From: [Muricauda] lutisoli (nom. illeg.)
GTDB lineage: Bacteria > Bacteroidota > Bacteroidia > Flavobacteriales > Flavobacteriaceae
Reading direction: 5' to 3'
DNA: 64,000 bases
NCBI RefSeq assembly: GCF_017313105.1
Contig: NZ_JAFLND010000002.1
Span: forward strand, 124,001-188,000
Shown: piece after piece, positions 18,033 through 28,099 of the stretch
How the letters are laid out: each line of letters opens with the position of its first letter
How positions within the stretch are numbered: the first letter of the stretch is position 1
Made by a program: the position numbers and the translations under genes
The notes under the pieces: model-generated
Told to the model about the DNA's origin: nothing
The model's database searches: none
The model's input: the letters and a program-made list of their open reading frames with translations, nothing else

Positions 18033-19901
18033 ATGAAAAAATTATTGCTTTCATCGGTTGTTGTACTTATAGGTTTCACCTTTATAGGCAGGCTATCCTA
18101 TTTACAATTGTTTCGATTTTCACCTGATCAAATATTGGATGACCCTGCCATAAAAAAAGTATACGACTATCCCGAAAGAGGTTACATCTACGATCGGGAC
18201 GGCAAGCTCTTGGTGGGCAATCAACCAGCATATGACGTAATGGTAATCCCAAGAGAAGTAAAACCCTTGGATACCTTGGAATTCTGTAGCCTGTTAGGGA
18301 TAGATAAACCTGAATTCCTGACCAAAATGGAAAAAGCAAGAAGGTATTCCCCAAGACTACCTTCGGTTTTAGTGCCTCAACTTTCCAAAGAAGATTATGC
18401 AAAGCTTCAGGAAAAAATGCGCCATTTTACGGGCTTTTATATTCAGAAACGATCACTGCGTTACTACAACACCCAAAGTGCGGCGAATGTACTTGGGTAT
18501 ATCAGTGAGGTAAACGAATGGGACCTAAAAAACAACCCCTACTACGTTGCTGGGGAATTAAAAGGACGAACAGGTATTGAACAGCAATATGAAGAAATCC
18601 TAAGAGGTCAAAAAGGAGTGAAACATATTCAAAAAGACCGTTTCAACAGGGATATTGGTCCTTACAAAGGCGGTAAACTAGATACACTGCCACAACAGGG
18701 CAAAGAAATACACATTACCATTGATAAAACCCTCCAAGAATACGGAGAAAAATTGATGCACGGCAAACGCGGGGGCATTGTGGCCATTGAACCCAAAACC
18801 GGTGAGATATTGACTATGATCTCGGGCCCAACCTACGACCCAGCTTTGTTGGTGGGTAGACAACGGTCAAAAAATTATAGTAAACTTCATTACGATACCA
18901 TATCCAAACCTACTTGGGACCGTTCTATTTTGGCACAGCCATCTCCAGGTTCTCCTTTTAAAACTTTAAATGCCTTGGTAGGCCTGCAAGAAGGTGTTAT
19001 AGATACAAATACCAAGTTTAGGTGCTATCATGGGTTTTATGTTGGGAATACGCTTCGAGGGTGCCATTGTGGTGGAGGTGTCAGAGATTTGAACTCCGGA
19101 ATCTATCAATCCTGCAATGCCTATTTCGCAGGGGTTTTTCGTAGGATTTTTGACAAATATGAGACTACGGACGAGGGCATGGATATCTGGGAAAAACACA
19201 TGAAAAGTTTTGGTCTCGGGGATTATTTGGGCACGGACCTTCCTACCGGTGCACCTGGAAGAATTCCGGATGTTGCTTACTACGATAAATGGTATGGAGA
19301 TGGCAGATGGGCCGCATCCACCATCATATCCAACGCTATTGGTCAAGGAGAAATAGCGGCCACCCCTTTGCAGCTGGCCAATATGACTGCTGCAATTGCC
19401 AATCGTGGGTATTTTTATACACCCCATGTGATCAAGAGCATTGGTAGCAATGGTGAAATAGATCCTAAATACACGGAGGCTAGGTATACCACTATCGATA
19501 GAAAATATTTTGAGCCGGTAATTGAGGGCATGACCAATGTATACAACTATGGAACTGCAAGATGGGTTAAAATTCCAGGTATTGAAATCGCAGGAAAAAC
19601 AGGTACGGTAGAAAACTATATTCGTGTTGATGGAGAACGTATGCAATTGACAGACCATTCCGTTTTTGTCGCCTTCGCCCCTGTTGAAAATCCTCAGATA
19701 GCCTTGGCCGTATATATTGAAAACGGGTACTACGGCTCACGTTATGCAGGCCATATTGCCTCACTTTTAATCGAAAAATACATTAAAGGAGAGATTACCA
19801 GGAAAGATCTGGAAAAGCGCATGTTGGAAAAAACATTGGAGCACGAGTATGCCAAACCTTATAGTGGCGAACCTTTCGAAATAAACGAGTATGTCTGGTA
19901 G
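18033..19901 (+). CDS. mrdA: Penicillin-binding protein 2 (transpeptidase)
   Basis: 622-aa class B PBP that crosslinks side-wall peptidoglycan with RodA. N-terminal membrane anchor (about 3-24), a dimerisation/pedestal region with DYPERGYIYDRDGKLL, then the transpeptidase domain with the catalytic SxxK at S307 (SPFK), the SxN motif in YQSCNAYF and the KTG triad at K522 (AGKTGTVEN). The C-terminal 11 bp overlap the rodA start. It is the expected partner of the mreBCD genes just upstream and of rodA downstream. Confidence 0.97.
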   Translation: MKKLLLSSVVVLIGFTFIGRLSYLQLFRFSPDQILDDPAIKKVYDYPERGYIYDRDGKLLVGNQPAYDVMVIPREVKPLDTLEFCSLLGIDKPEFLTKMEKARRYSPRLPSVLVPQLSKEDYAKLQEKMRHFTGFYIQKRSLRYYNTQSAANVLGYISEVNEWDLKNNPYYVAGELKGRTGIEQQYEEILRGQKGVKHIQKDRFNRDIGPYKGGKLDTLPQQGKEIHITIDKTLQEYGEKLMHGKRGGIVAIEPKTGEILTMISGPTYDPALLVGRQRSKNYSKLHYDTISKPTWDRSILAQPSPGSPFKTLNALVGLQEGVIDTNTKFRCYHGFYVGNTLRGCHCGGGVRDLNSGIYQSCNAYFAGVFRRIFDKYETTDEGMDIWEKHMKSFGLGDYLGTDLPTGAPGRIPDVAYYDKWYGDGRWAASTIISNAIGQGEIAATPLQLANMTAAIANRGYFYTPHVIKSIGSNGEIDPKYTEARYTTIDRKYFEPVIEGMTNVYNYGTARWVKIPGIEIAGKTGTVENYIRVDGERMQLTDHSVFVAFAPVENPQIALAVYIENGYYGSRYAGHIASLLIEKYIKGEITRKDLEKRMLEKTLEHEYAKPYSGEPFEINEYVW

Positions 19902-21174
19902 AGGGCCTTTTGGAAGGTTGGATTGGATAACCGTAATCCTTTATGCCCTTTTGGTATTTATTGGCTGGATCAATATTTATTCCACTTCGGTGGGCGAGGT
20001 CAGTACTTCTATTTTTGACTTTTCCACGTTGTACGGCAAACAGCTGTTTTTTATAGGATTAGCCGCCTTGGGAATTATCTTTGTACTGTTTGTGGAATCT
20101 CAATTTTTTGAGCGCTTTTCCTCCATATTTTATATTGTTTCCATTGTGTTGTTATTGGGCCTGTTTGTTTTTGGAAAGACCATTGCAGGGGCAACTTCGT
20201 GGTACGATCTTGGTTTTTTCAACCTTCAACCTTCAGAGTTGGCCAAAGTGGCTACTTCCTTGGCGCTCGCTAAATTTTTAAGTGACATACAAACCGATAT
20301 CCGTACGGGGAAACACCAATTGTATGCATTGGTAATAATTCTGCTTCCTGCTATATTGATCTTACCACAACCGGATCCTGGAAGCTCGCTTATCTATTTT
20401 TCCTTGTTCTTTGTATTGTTCAGAGAAGGATTCCCCATCTACTATTTGGGTATTCTCATATTTGCTGTGGTATTGTTCGCCACAACCTTAATGTTCGGTA
20501 CAGTCTGGGTTGCCATTGGATTGGTCATACTCACCTTATTGATCTATACCTTTAAAAAAGCATCCGTAAAAATTCCAATACTTCCAGTTCTTGGGGTTAT
20601 TGCAGTTTCGATACTCTTTTCCCTATCCGTAAACTTTGTGTTCGAAAATGTTTTTGAGCAACGCCACAGAGACCGGTTTGCCTTATGGCTGAGCTTGGAA
20701 AAGGATGAGGAAAAGCTTGATGAAATTCGAAAGACCATTGGTTACAACACCTATCAGTCCGAAAAAGCAATTGAATCGGGAGGATTTGCCGGAAAGGGAT
20801 TTTTGGAGGGAACACGGACCAAAGGGGATTTTGTTCCAGAGCAACACACCGATTATATTTTTAGTTCGGTGGGTGAAGAATGGGGCTTTTTAGGCACTTC
20901 GGCCGTTATACTGTTATTCTCGTTGTTCTTTTTACGGTTGATATACATCGCCGAGCGGCAAAAAAGTGATTTTAGCCGAATGTACGGCTATGGCGTTATT
21001 TCGATATTGGTATTCCACTACTTTATCAATATTGGCATGGTGATCGGATTGTTGCCAACCATTGGCGTGCCCTTACCATTCTTTAGTTACGGTGGTTCAG
21101 GACTGATTTTCTTCACGATGTTGTTGTTTATCTTTCTAAAACTCGACTCCAACCGATTAAAGGACGGTATTTAG
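19891..21174 (+). CDS. rodA: Rod-shape peptidoglycan polymerase RodA (SEDS family)
   Basis: 427-aa SEDS glycosyltransferase with about ten membrane helices. Diagnostic segments are AGATSWYDLGFFNLQPSELAK in the middle, PQPDPGSSL, and near the end FVPEQHTDYIFSSVGEEWG and GVPLPFFSYGGSG. It polymerises lipid II together with PBP2 (11-bp overlap upstream). Its stop codon overlaps the stop of the convergent nuclease gene by 4 bp (21171-21174), so no terminator separates them. Confidence 0.97.
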   Translation: MSGRGPFGRLDWITVILYALLVFIGWINIYSTSVGEVSTSIFDFSTLYGKQLFFIGLAALGIIFVLFVESQFFERFSSIFYIVSIVLLLGLFVFGKTIAGATSWYDLGFFNLQPSELAKVATSLALAKFLSDIQTDIRTGKHQLYALVIILLPAILILPQPDPGSSLIYFSLFFVLFREGFPIYYLGILIFAVVLFATTLMFGTVWVAIGLVILTLLIYTFKKASVKIPILPVLGVIAVSILFSLSVNFVFENVFEQRHRDRFALWLSLEKDEEKLDEIRKTIGYNTYQSEKAIESGGFAGKGFLEGTRTKGDFVPEQHTDYIFSSVGEEWGFLGTSAVILLFSLFFLRLIYIAERQKSDFSRMYGYGVISILVFHYFINIGMVIGLLPTIGVPLPFFSYGGSGLIFFTMLLFIFLKLDSNRLKDGI

Positions 21175-21968
21175 AATTTCCATCCCCGCGCATCCACTTT
21201 GGATTCCATTTTTGCTTGCCAAGTTCCAGGCTGTTTCACAAAAAAATCAATGCCCGTTTTTTTCTCGATCACATCAATGGAAACCAAAAAATTTTCAAGG
21301 GGTTTATCGGTTTCCGTAGCTGGAATCAAAAATGCTAGCACCTTGGCACCCTCGCCATTGCCTCTTAGCACGATTTTATAAAAAGTACGGGGTACATCCA
21401 CACCCTCTTCCCCTATTTCAGAAAGCCCAAACTCTAATACACCACCGGTTACCACCATCAAATCACCATATTTTTTACACCAAGTGCGTATCTTTTGCTC
21501 CAAACGGTTCCAAATACCAGCATTAAAATAGTTGTCCTGCGGACTGATGTTGCTCGTATAAAATGTTTCATTATAGGCCTGTTCCGAAAAGCGTCTGTCA
21601 CCAGCAGGCACTAAATGTCCTCTATCGTATCCTGAACCCCTATAATTTCTCCAATCTGCTGATTTGGTCCTTACCTTGGGATCCTCGATAAAATAGGGCC
21701 GCTCTCTATCGTCGTAGGTCAAATGCTCTTTTTTGAGGATATAGGCCACCCATTCCGCCTGTTCGTACGGTTCACTATATGAAAGGGTATAGTAGCTGTG
21801 CTCAACTACTTCACCGGTTGTGGAATTGGGCAAGTAGTCAGACTCCATCACATCAACTTTCGAACTATCGGTATCGGAATAGGTTGCGGGCGTATAAAAG
21901 TTTTCGAACAGCCAAAAACCAACAATACAAATAAACATCAGTATTGCGTAAATGTTCCTATTCCTCAT
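21171..21968 (-). CDS. DNA/RNA non-specific endonuclease (NUC1 family), membrane-anchored or secreted
   Basis: 265 aa. An N-terminal hydrophobic stretch (about 8-24, ILMFICIVGFWLFENFY) acts as signal or anchor. The betabeta-alpha-metal nuclease core carries the family signature DRGHLVPAGDR (catalytic His) and the Mg-binding Asn in SNISPQDNYFNAGIWNRLE. It probably cleaves extracellular or periplasmic nucleic acids for nutrition or defence (inference). It is convergent with rodA and stands alone on this strand. Confidence 0.93.
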   Translation of the reverse strand: MRNRNIYAILMFICIVGFWLFENFYTPATYSDTDSSKVDVMESDYLPNSTTGEVVEHSYYTLSYSEPYEQAEWVAYILKKEHLTYDDRERPYFIEDPKVRTKSADWRNYRGSGYDRGHLVPAGDRRFSEQAYNETFYTSNISPQDNYFNAGIWNRLEQKIRTWCKKYGDLMVVTGGVLEFGLSEIGEEGVDVPRTFYKIVLRGNGEGAKVLAFLIPATETDKPLENFLVSIDVIEKKTGIDFFVKQPGTWQAKMESKVDARGWKF

Positions 21969-22098
21969 CCTAGGTTTTTAATTGGTTTGATAGTTCAATT
22001 TTGCAAATAAATACATCCTAAAAAAATAAAACTCCTAGTGAATATTTTTATCTTGAAACGATCGAGCCAAAAAAGTAACCTTTAAAAAGACAATTTAC

Positions 22099-22992
22099 AT
22101 GATTATAAAACCTGTATTACCGATAAAATATGTTTTCAACGAGATTAAAGTTTCTTTATTGGTGGTACTGCTCATCGTACTGGTTACCGATATTCCCGTC
22201 ATCTTTTTTTCGCATCATTACACGGAGATTCCACTGACCATCCCAACAACCTTGGGAATTGCGATATCCATTCTGATATCATTTAAAGTAAACCAGTCCT
22301 ACGATAGGTGGTGGGAAGCCCGAAAAATTTGGGGCGCCATCGTAAACGATTCGCGTACTCTTGTGATGCAATTAAAAATGTACACCGAAACGGACTGCCC
22401 GATGATAAAAACCATGGCTCACCGACAAATTGCCTGGTGCTATTCGCTTGGACAATCTTTACGGGGCCAAGATCCATACGACAATTTAAAGGGGCTTATC
22501 TCTGAGGAAGAGCTTAAAAAATTACAATCACAAAACAATGTGCCTTTGGGAATATTGGATTTGCAGACCGATTCGTTGAAAGAGCTGTACGATGAAGGCA
22601 AATTAGATAAGTTTTCGAGGCTTCAATTGGAGGAAACCATGGAACGGTTAACGGCATCCATGGGCAAATGTGAGCGTATCAAAAATACGGTTTTCCCAAC
22701 AACGTATAGAAAAGGGCTACACTTGGCGATATACCTTTTCGTCATCTTTCTCTCGCTCACAGAACCCTTGAACTTGAGCATTTTTATCGAGGTTCCCGTA
22801 CTGGTGATTCTATCCATGGTCTTCTTTTTTCTTGAAAAAGCGGCTTTTAGATTACAGGACCCATTTGAAAACCGTCCTACGGACACGCCCGTAACCTCCA
22901 TATCACGTACCATTGATATTAATATAAAGCAACTTATCGGCGAGACAAATCTTCCCAAACCCATTGAACCAGAAGATTTTTATATCATGTAG
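22099..22992 (+). CDS. Bestrophin family anion channel
   Basis: 297 aa, bacterial bestrophin/UPF0187. Helices near 15-50 and 205-260; family hallmarks are TIPTTLGIAISILISFKVNQ, SYDRWWEARKIWGAIVNDSR, and a C-terminal LQDPFENRPTDTPV motif that corresponds to the acidic/Ca-clasp region of animal bestrophins. It is predicted to form pentameric chloride or cation channels in the inner membrane. It has its own transcription unit ended by a strong hairpin shared with the convergent protease gene. Confidence 0.93.
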   Translation: MIIKPVLPIKYVFNEIKVSLLVVLLIVLVTDIPVIFFSHHYTEIPLTIPTTLGIAISILISFKVNQSYDRWWEARKIWGAIVNDSRTLVMQLKMYTETDCPMIKTMAHRQIAWCYSLGQSLRGQDPYDNLKGLISEEELKKLQSQNNVPLGILDLQTDSLKELYDEGKLDKFSRLQLEETMERLTASMGKCERIKNTVFPTTYRKGLHLAIYLFVIFLSLTEPLNLSIFIEVPVLVILSMVFFFLEKAAFRLQDPFENRPTDTPVTSISRTIDINIKQLIGETNLPKPIEPEDFYIM

Positions 22993-23006
22993 TATTCTGA
23001 TCAAAC

Positions 23007-23039
23007 AAAAAAGCCAGCTCCTTTTGAGCTGGCTTTTTG
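23007..23039. terminator. Bidirectional terminator between bestrophin and Prc genes
   Basis: Perfect 10-bp stem AAGCCAGCTC (23011-23020) / GAGCTGGCTT (23026-23035) with a 5-nt loop, flanked by A-run on the left and T-run on the right, so it can work for both convergent genes. Confidence 0.9.
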
Positions 23040-23061
23040 TTAAAGTTAATAAGGTAATTGA

Positions 23062-25236
23062 CTATCCTTTTACGCTAGCCAATTCGTCGTTTTCCTTTTT
23101 CTTAATATTGTTCTTATGTAGATCTTTTAGCACGTTCACTGCTTCTTCCACATAAATATCACGTGCCAGATCTTTGTGCCATCTGTTCCTTTTTTCTCTG
23201 AGCACGGAATCTTGAGTAAACAACTCAGTCTCATATTGTAAAGAACCAAAAGATAATTTGGAATCATAATCCTTCAGGCTCTTGAACCTTTCAGATCTTT
23301 TTTTAGCTTCCTGCTCTTTGCTTACATAGGAATCATATTTAAGGGAAATCAAATTCTCGTCCTGTTGTTCCTTCAACCATTTCGCATTTTCCTCTATAAG
23401 TTTGATTTGCTCATTTTTAGACATACGTTCTTTACTGTTTTTAACAGCTTCGTCCAAATCAATATAACCATCCCATGCTTTGTAATCTGCTGGAGTAATT
23501 TTATCCCAACCCAAAGGATTTTGTTGATCACGCTCACCTAAATCAATGTAGCTGTACCTGTCCGGAACCACTATATCACTTTTAACCCCCTCCAACTGGG
23601 TCGATCCTCCATTGATTCGATAGAATTTTTGAGTTGTCAATTTAATGGCGCCCAGATCTCCATGCTGATTTCCACGTACAATACCATCCAAAGGAATTAC
23701 ATTTTGGACCGTTCCTTTTCCGAAAGTTTGCTTACTTCCAATAATAACGGCTCTTTTATAATCCTGCATGGCAGCGGCTAAAATTTCAGATGCAGATGCG
23801 GACAGCTCGTTCACTAAAATAACCAACGGACCATCCCATTGAATACGTTCGTCCTTATCCTCGTGCACCTCTTTTCTTTGACCAGAGGAACGTACTTGAA
23901 CAATAGGGCCATCTTTAATAAACAACCCTGCCATTTCCACAACGGTTTTCAATGATCCTCCTCCATTATCTCTCAAATCCAAAATAATGCCTTCTGCTCC
24001 GGCCTCTTTAAGACGCTCCAACTCCTTGGCAACATCTGTAGCCGCATTTCTTTCTGAATAATCTTCAAAATCCACGTAGAATTTTGGCAGATCTATTAAT
24101 CCATATTTTTGGTTGCCCGCTTCTATTGTAGCTGATTTTGCGTAGGATTCTTCCAATTCAACTACATCTCTGGTAATTGAGACAGTTTCTATGGTTCCAT
24201 CTACTTTTCTAACGGTCAATTCAACCACGGTGCCCTTTGGGCCTTTGATCAATTTAATGGCATCGTCCAATCGCATACCAACGATATCGATAGGCTCTTC
24301 ACCTTTCTGTCCTACTTTGAGAATTTCATCCCCAACTTCGAGAGACTGATCTCTCCAAACAGGTCCTCCTGAAATAATCTCTACGATTTTAGCCCCTTCG
24401 GGTTTTTTCTGCAATCTGGCACCGATACCTTCAAACTTACCGGACATACCTATATCAAACTTTTCTTTTTCCTCTGGGGCAAAGTAAAACGTATGTGGAT
24501 CAAATTCTTCGACAATAGTGTTCAAGTACTGTACAAACCAATCTTTGCGTTCCAAATCGTCCACAAAATCAAAGAATTCATCCAAAGTGTTCCTTGTCAC
24601 TTTCCTTGCCTCTTCTTCGGTGGCCGCTTTGTCCACAGTACTTGGAATTTGATCAAAGGCCAGAACTGTTTCTGTTTTTGCGCTCGAAGCTTGGTCTAGC
24701 TCTGAAATCCGGTTATCGATCTTGTTATCAAAAACATTCAGCGTATTGTATTTCAATTGTTTTCTCCAACGTTCTTTAAGTTCCTTTTTGTTGGAGGCAA
24801 AATCCTGTTCCGAATAATCGATTTCGATGGTTTCATCAACGGTGTAATCGAAAGGTTCGGAAAGCACTTCTTTGTAAATTTCCTTGGCCTCGTCCATTCG
24901 TAACATCAAGCGTTGGTATACTGTATTGAAAAATTCAATGTCGGTGTTTCTGATCTCATCATCGATCATGAACCTATATTTTTCAAATTCCCGTATATCG
25001 CTTTTTAAAAAATATCTTTTGGTAGGATCAACTATGTCAATGAAATCATCAAAAACATTGGAACTGAATTTATCGTTTACTTCCTTGGGCTCATAATGCC
25101 CTCTTTCCAAAACATAAGTGATTAAATCAAGTAGAAGCTTATCCTTGTCGTCATTTCCAAAAGACTTATTGGTAAAACTGCAGGAGGCAACTGCAACAAG
25201 AATAACCAAAAGTGCCAAAATAAAGTTCTTTTTCAT
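23062..25236 (-). CDS. prc: Carboxy-terminal processing protease (Prc/Tsp, S41), lipoprotein
   Basis: 724-aa periplasmic protease. Signal peptide with lipobox (VAVASC, C19), a long helical N-terminal domain, a PDZ domain (about 245-335, GIGARLQKKPEGAKIVEI and VGDEILKVGQ), then the S41 core with the Ser of LSASASEILAAAMQDYKRA and the Lys of GSKQTFGKGTVQ forming the catalytic dyad. A C-terminal DUF3340-like helical region (KRSERFKSL, LREKRNRWHKDL) is present, as in E. coli Prc. It trims C-termini of envelope proteins and lipoproteins. The 200 bp upstream are shared with divergent surE. Confidence 0.95.
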   Translation of the reverse strand: MKKNFILALLVILVAVASCSFTNKSFGNDDKDKLLLDLITYVLERGHYEPKEVNDKFSSNVFDDFIDIVDPTKRYFLKSDIREFEKYRFMIDDEIRNTDIEFFNTVYQRLMLRMDEAKEIYKEVLSEPFDYTVDETIEIDYSEQDFASNKKELKERWRKQLKYNTLNVFDNKIDNRISELDQASSAKTETVLAFDQIPSTVDKAATEEEARKVTRNTLDEFFDFVDDLERKDWFVQYLNTIVEEFDPHTFYFAPEEKEKFDIGMSGKFEGIGARLQKKPEGAKIVEIISGGPVWRDQSLEVGDEILKVGQKGEEPIDIVGMRLDDAIKLIKGPKGTVVELTVRKVDGTIETVSITRDVVELEESYAKSATIEAGNQKYGLIDLPKFYVDFEDYSERNAATDVAKELERLKEAGAEGIILDLRDNGGGSLKTVVEMAGLFIKDGPIVQVRSSGQRKEVHEDKDERIQWDGPLVILVNELSASASEILAAAMQDYKRAVIIGSKQTFGKGTVQNVIPLDGIVRGNQHGDLGAIKLTTQKFYRINGGSTQLEGVKSDIVVPDRYSYIDLGERDQQNPLGWDKITPADYKAWDGYIDLDEAVKNSKERMSKNEQIKLIEENAKWLKEQQDENLISLKYDSYVSKEQEAKKRSERFKSLKDYDSKLSFGSLQYETELFTQDSVLREKRNRWHKDLARDIYVEEAVNVLKDLHKNNIKKKENDELASVKG

Positions 25237-25437
25237 AATGTGATTTTTCTGGAGCGAAATAATCTGACCTCATACTGTCAAATCTTCATTACGTCATCCG
25301 TCGTTTCTAATTGTATGAATTCCCTAATATACAGAAAAAACCGTGCCAGTCCTGAATGCTGGATTTAATTTTTTGTTAAACGCCAAAGGTTTCATATCCT
25401 TATGAAAAACGTATTTTTATGCCATTAATTATCCGAC

Positions 25438-26217
25438 ATGGAAAAACCGTTGATACTTGTTACCAATGATGACGGCATAACCGCTCCCGGACTTAGGGCA
25501 CTTATACGCACCATGAAAGAGCTTGGAGATGTAATTGTAGTGGCTCCCGACAGTCCACAAAGCGGCATGGGACATGCCATTACGGTGGATAGCACTTTGT
25601 TTTCCAAAAAGGTGGTAGTAGACCATAAAGAAGGGGCTCCGAGCGAGTACAGTTGTAGTGGAACCCCTGCCGATTGTGTAAAATTGGCACTTCGGGTAAT
25701 TTTGGACCGCAGACCTGATATTTGTGTAAGCGGCATCAACCATGGGTCAAATTCATCCATTAATGTGATTTATTCGGGTACGATGAGTGCTGCAATCGAA
25801 GCTGGCATTGAAGGTATTCCTGCCATTGGTTTCTCATTGTGCGACTATTCTTGGGATGCCAATTTTGAACCGGCATTGGGACCGATCAAAAATATTGTTT
25901 CCGAAGCATTGATCAACGGAATTCCAAAGGGTACGGTTTTGAATGTGAACATTCCCAAAACCAAAACCGCACCAAAAGGTGTTAAAATATGCAGGCAGGC
26001 CCGAGGCAACTGGAAAGAAGAGTTTGATAAACGAACAAGCCCTTCAGGAAAGGATTATTATTGGCTAACGGGGGAATTTGAACTTTTGGACAAAGGTGAA
26101 GACACCGACGAATGGGCACTGGCAGAAGGCTATATTTCCGTAGTACCTACTCAATTTGACCTTACGGCACACCATGCCATACCACAAATAAACAACTGGA
26201 ACTTAAATGAACAATAA
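25438..26217 (+). CDS. surE: 5'/3'-nucleotidase SurE
   Basis: 259-aa metal-dependent nucleoside monophosphatase. The active-site motifs are clear: VTNDDGITAPGLRAL at the N-terminus, the Ser/Asn-containing GMGHAITV and YSCSGTPADCVKLAL, and GINHGSNSSINVIYSGT. Length is standard. It starts the cluster with lpxB, the NlpC/P60 lipoprotein and comEC, and overlaps the next small gene by 11 bp. Confidence 0.96.
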   Translation: MEKPLILVTNDDGITAPGLRALIRTMKELGDVIVVAPDSPQSGMGHAITVDSTLFSKKVVVDHKEGAPSEYSCSGTPADCVKLALRVILDRRPDICVSGINHGSNSSINVIYSGTMSAAIEAGIEGIPAIGFSLCDYSWDANFEPALGPIKNIVSEALINGIPKGTVLNVNIPKTKTAPKGVKICRQARGNWKEEFDKRTSPSGKDYYWLTGEFELLDKGEDTDEWALAEGYISVVPTQFDLTAHHAIPQINNWNLNEQ

Positions 26218-26494
26218 GAAAGAAATCATCATAGGATTTATCGTAGGAATCATTGCAAATACCTTTGGTACCTTGCTTTATATTCTGCTATTTTCCGATT
26301 TGGGCATTGTTGAAACGTTTAATGCCGCTATAGATCAAGGGCACATTGGCAGCTTGTTGGCATTGGGCGCCATATTAAACTTGGTCGCGTTTTTTGGATT
26401 TTTACGGATCAAGAGAGACCAACGGGCCAAAGGCGTTATGCTAGCGACTTTGGTAACAGCTCTGGTCATTCTATTGTATAAAGTGATGTCTTAA
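26207..26494 (+). CDS. Small membrane protein of unknown function (95 aa)
   Basis: Three predicted helices (about 6-28, 43-62, 73-92) with a short charged loop RIKRDQRAKG and almost no soluble part. No family recognised. The start overlaps surE by 11 bp, so it is probably co-expressed with it. Confidence 0.75.
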   Translation: MNNKKEIIIGFIVGIIANTFGTLLYILLFSDLGIVETFNAAIDQGHIGSLLALGAILNLVAFFGFLRIKRDQRAKGVMLATLVTALVILLYKVMS

Positions 26495-26520
26495 AAGCTC
26501 AAGAGCAAACCAAAAAACAA

Positions 26521-26906
26521 ATGCAATATATGTCCCAAATTCAAGCAAAAAAGTTCGATTTAGAAGACAGAATAGTGGAATTTGCGGCTAAAACAGCTTT
26601 ATTTTTTAAAGACTTACCGAAAGATCCTATTGGAAACTATCACGGAAACCAGTTGTTGCGCTCTGGCGGAAGTGCAGCATTGAATTTTGGTGAAGTACAG
26701 GGTGCTAATTCGGATAAAGACTACATAAACAAAGCTAGTTTAAGTTTGAAAGAACTAAAGGAATCTAGGGTTAACTTAAAAATTTTAAAAAAATTAAGTT
26801 ATGGGGATAGGGGGAAAGAAATTCTCTTTTAGATGAAGTTGAACAATTGATTAAAATAATTGTAACAATAATCAAAAACAAAAAAGAATCCTCATCGATA
26901 TCTTAA
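26521..26906 (+). pseudogene. Four-helix-bundle protein gene with a frameshift
   Basis: The frame from 26521 (or ATG 26530) encodes a typical four-helix-bundle/S23-like protein: LEDRIVEFAAKTALFF, KDPIGNYHGNQLLRSGGSAALNFGE and SLKELKESRVNLKILKKL. It breaks at a run of five G (26810-26814) and ends early at 26832. Restoring one base there joins it to a second frame that continues RNSLLDEVEQLIKIIVTIIKNK and stops at 26904-26906, giving the usual length of about 125 aa. It is therefore a recent frameshift mutant or a homopolymer sequencing error. It interrupts the surE-lpxB spacing. Confidence 0.75.
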
Positions 26907-26953
26907 TGAATGTTTTCTGCTATTGAAATTATTTTTGAACTTGACACTTTACA

Positions 26954-28066
26954 ATGAAATATTACATCATAGCTGGTGAAGCATCGGGGGACCTACACGG
27001 ATCCAATTTGATAAAGGCTCTCAAAAAAGAGGATGCCTCAGCAGAGATTCGTTGTTGGGGTGGTGATTTAATGCAGCAAGCTGGCGGTGAACTGGCCAAA
27101 CACTACAAGGATATGGCCTTTATGGGTTTTTTGGAAGTACTGATGAACATTCCCACCATCTTCAAAAACATTTCGTATTGCAAAGAGGATATCCAAAAGT
27201 TCAATCCCGACCAGATTATTTTTATAGATTTCTCCGGTTTTAACCTAAGAATCGCAAAGTGGGCCAAAGCAAACGGTTTCAAAACCAATTATTACATTTC
27301 TCCACAGATTTGGGCATCAAGGGAAGGTAGAATCAAAAAAATAAAGCGGGACATAGATAACATGTACGTCATCCTTCCTTTCGAAAAGGATTTTTACGAA
27401 AACAAACATGGCTATCCAGTTGAGTTTGTTGGGCATCCACTAATCGATGCCATTGAGAACACTCCACTGCAGGATAATGAAATATTTCGAAAAGAAAACG
27501 GCCTAGATCCCGAAAAGCCCATTATCGCCTTATTGCCCGGTAGCAGGAAGCAGGAAGTACAAAAAATGTTGGATGTGATGCTTTCCGTGAAAAAGGATTT
27601 CCCCAATTACCAATTTGTAATTGCCGGAGCTCCCAGTCTACCTGATGAGTTTTACACACCATTCCTTAAAGGAGACAAAGTGGAGTATGTTTCCAACAAA
27701 ACCTACACACTTTTAAAGCATTCCCATGCCGCTTTGGTCACGAGTGGAACGGCCACTTTGGAAACCGCTCTTTTTGGCATCCCTCAAGTGGTCTGCTATA
27801 AAGGAAATTGGATTTCCTATCAAATTGCGAAGCGAATCATCACGCTGGATTATATCTCCTTGGTAAATTTGATCATGAAGAGGGAAGTCGTCAAGGAATT
27901 GATTCAGAATGATTTGACTACAAAAAACCTTAAAGCTGAGCTTTCTAAAATAGTAGGCGGAACCGAAAGAGAACGCATTTTATCCGATTATAAATTGCTC
28001 AAAGAAAAATTGGGAGGAAAAGGTGCCAGTGAAAAGGCCGCCCAATTAATTGTGAAAAATGCGTAG
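26954..28066 (+). CDS. lpxB: Lipid-A-disaccharide synthase
   Basis: 370-aa GT19 glycosyltransferase that joins UDP-2,3-diacylglucosamine and lipid X to form the lipid A disaccharide, at the inner membrane. Signatures: IAGEASGDLHGSNLI at the N-terminus, FIDFSGFNLRIAKWAK, YYISPQIWASREGRIKKIK, LPFEKDFY, VGHPLID, LLPGSRKQEV and TSGTATLETALFGIPQVV. The length agrees with the family. Confidence 0.97.
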   Translation: MKYYIIAGEASGDLHGSNLIKALKKEDASAEIRCWGGDLMQQAGGELAKHYKDMAFMGFLEVLMNIPTIFKNISYCKEDIQKFNPDQIIFIDFSGFNLRIAKWAKANGFKTNYYISPQIWASREGRIKKIKRDIDNMYVILPFEKDFYENKHGYPVEFVGHPLIDAIENTPLQDNEIFRKENGLDPEKPIIALLPGSRKQEVQKMLDVMLSVKKDFPNYQFVIAGAPSLPDEFYTPFLKGDKVEYVSNKTYTLLKHSHAALVTSGTATLETALFGIPQVVCYKGNWISYQIAKRIITLDYISLVNLIMKREVVKELIQNDLTTKNLKAELSKIVGGTERERILSDYKLLKEKLGGKGASEKAAQLIVKNA

Positions 28067-28099
28067 TTTTATCTTCCAAGAAAGTAAATCTATTCTTGG

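Noticed and set aside
18966..19658. 230-codon minus-strand frame inside the PBP2 gene
   Set aside because: Shadow frame; PBP2 catalytic motifs are intact on the plus strand.
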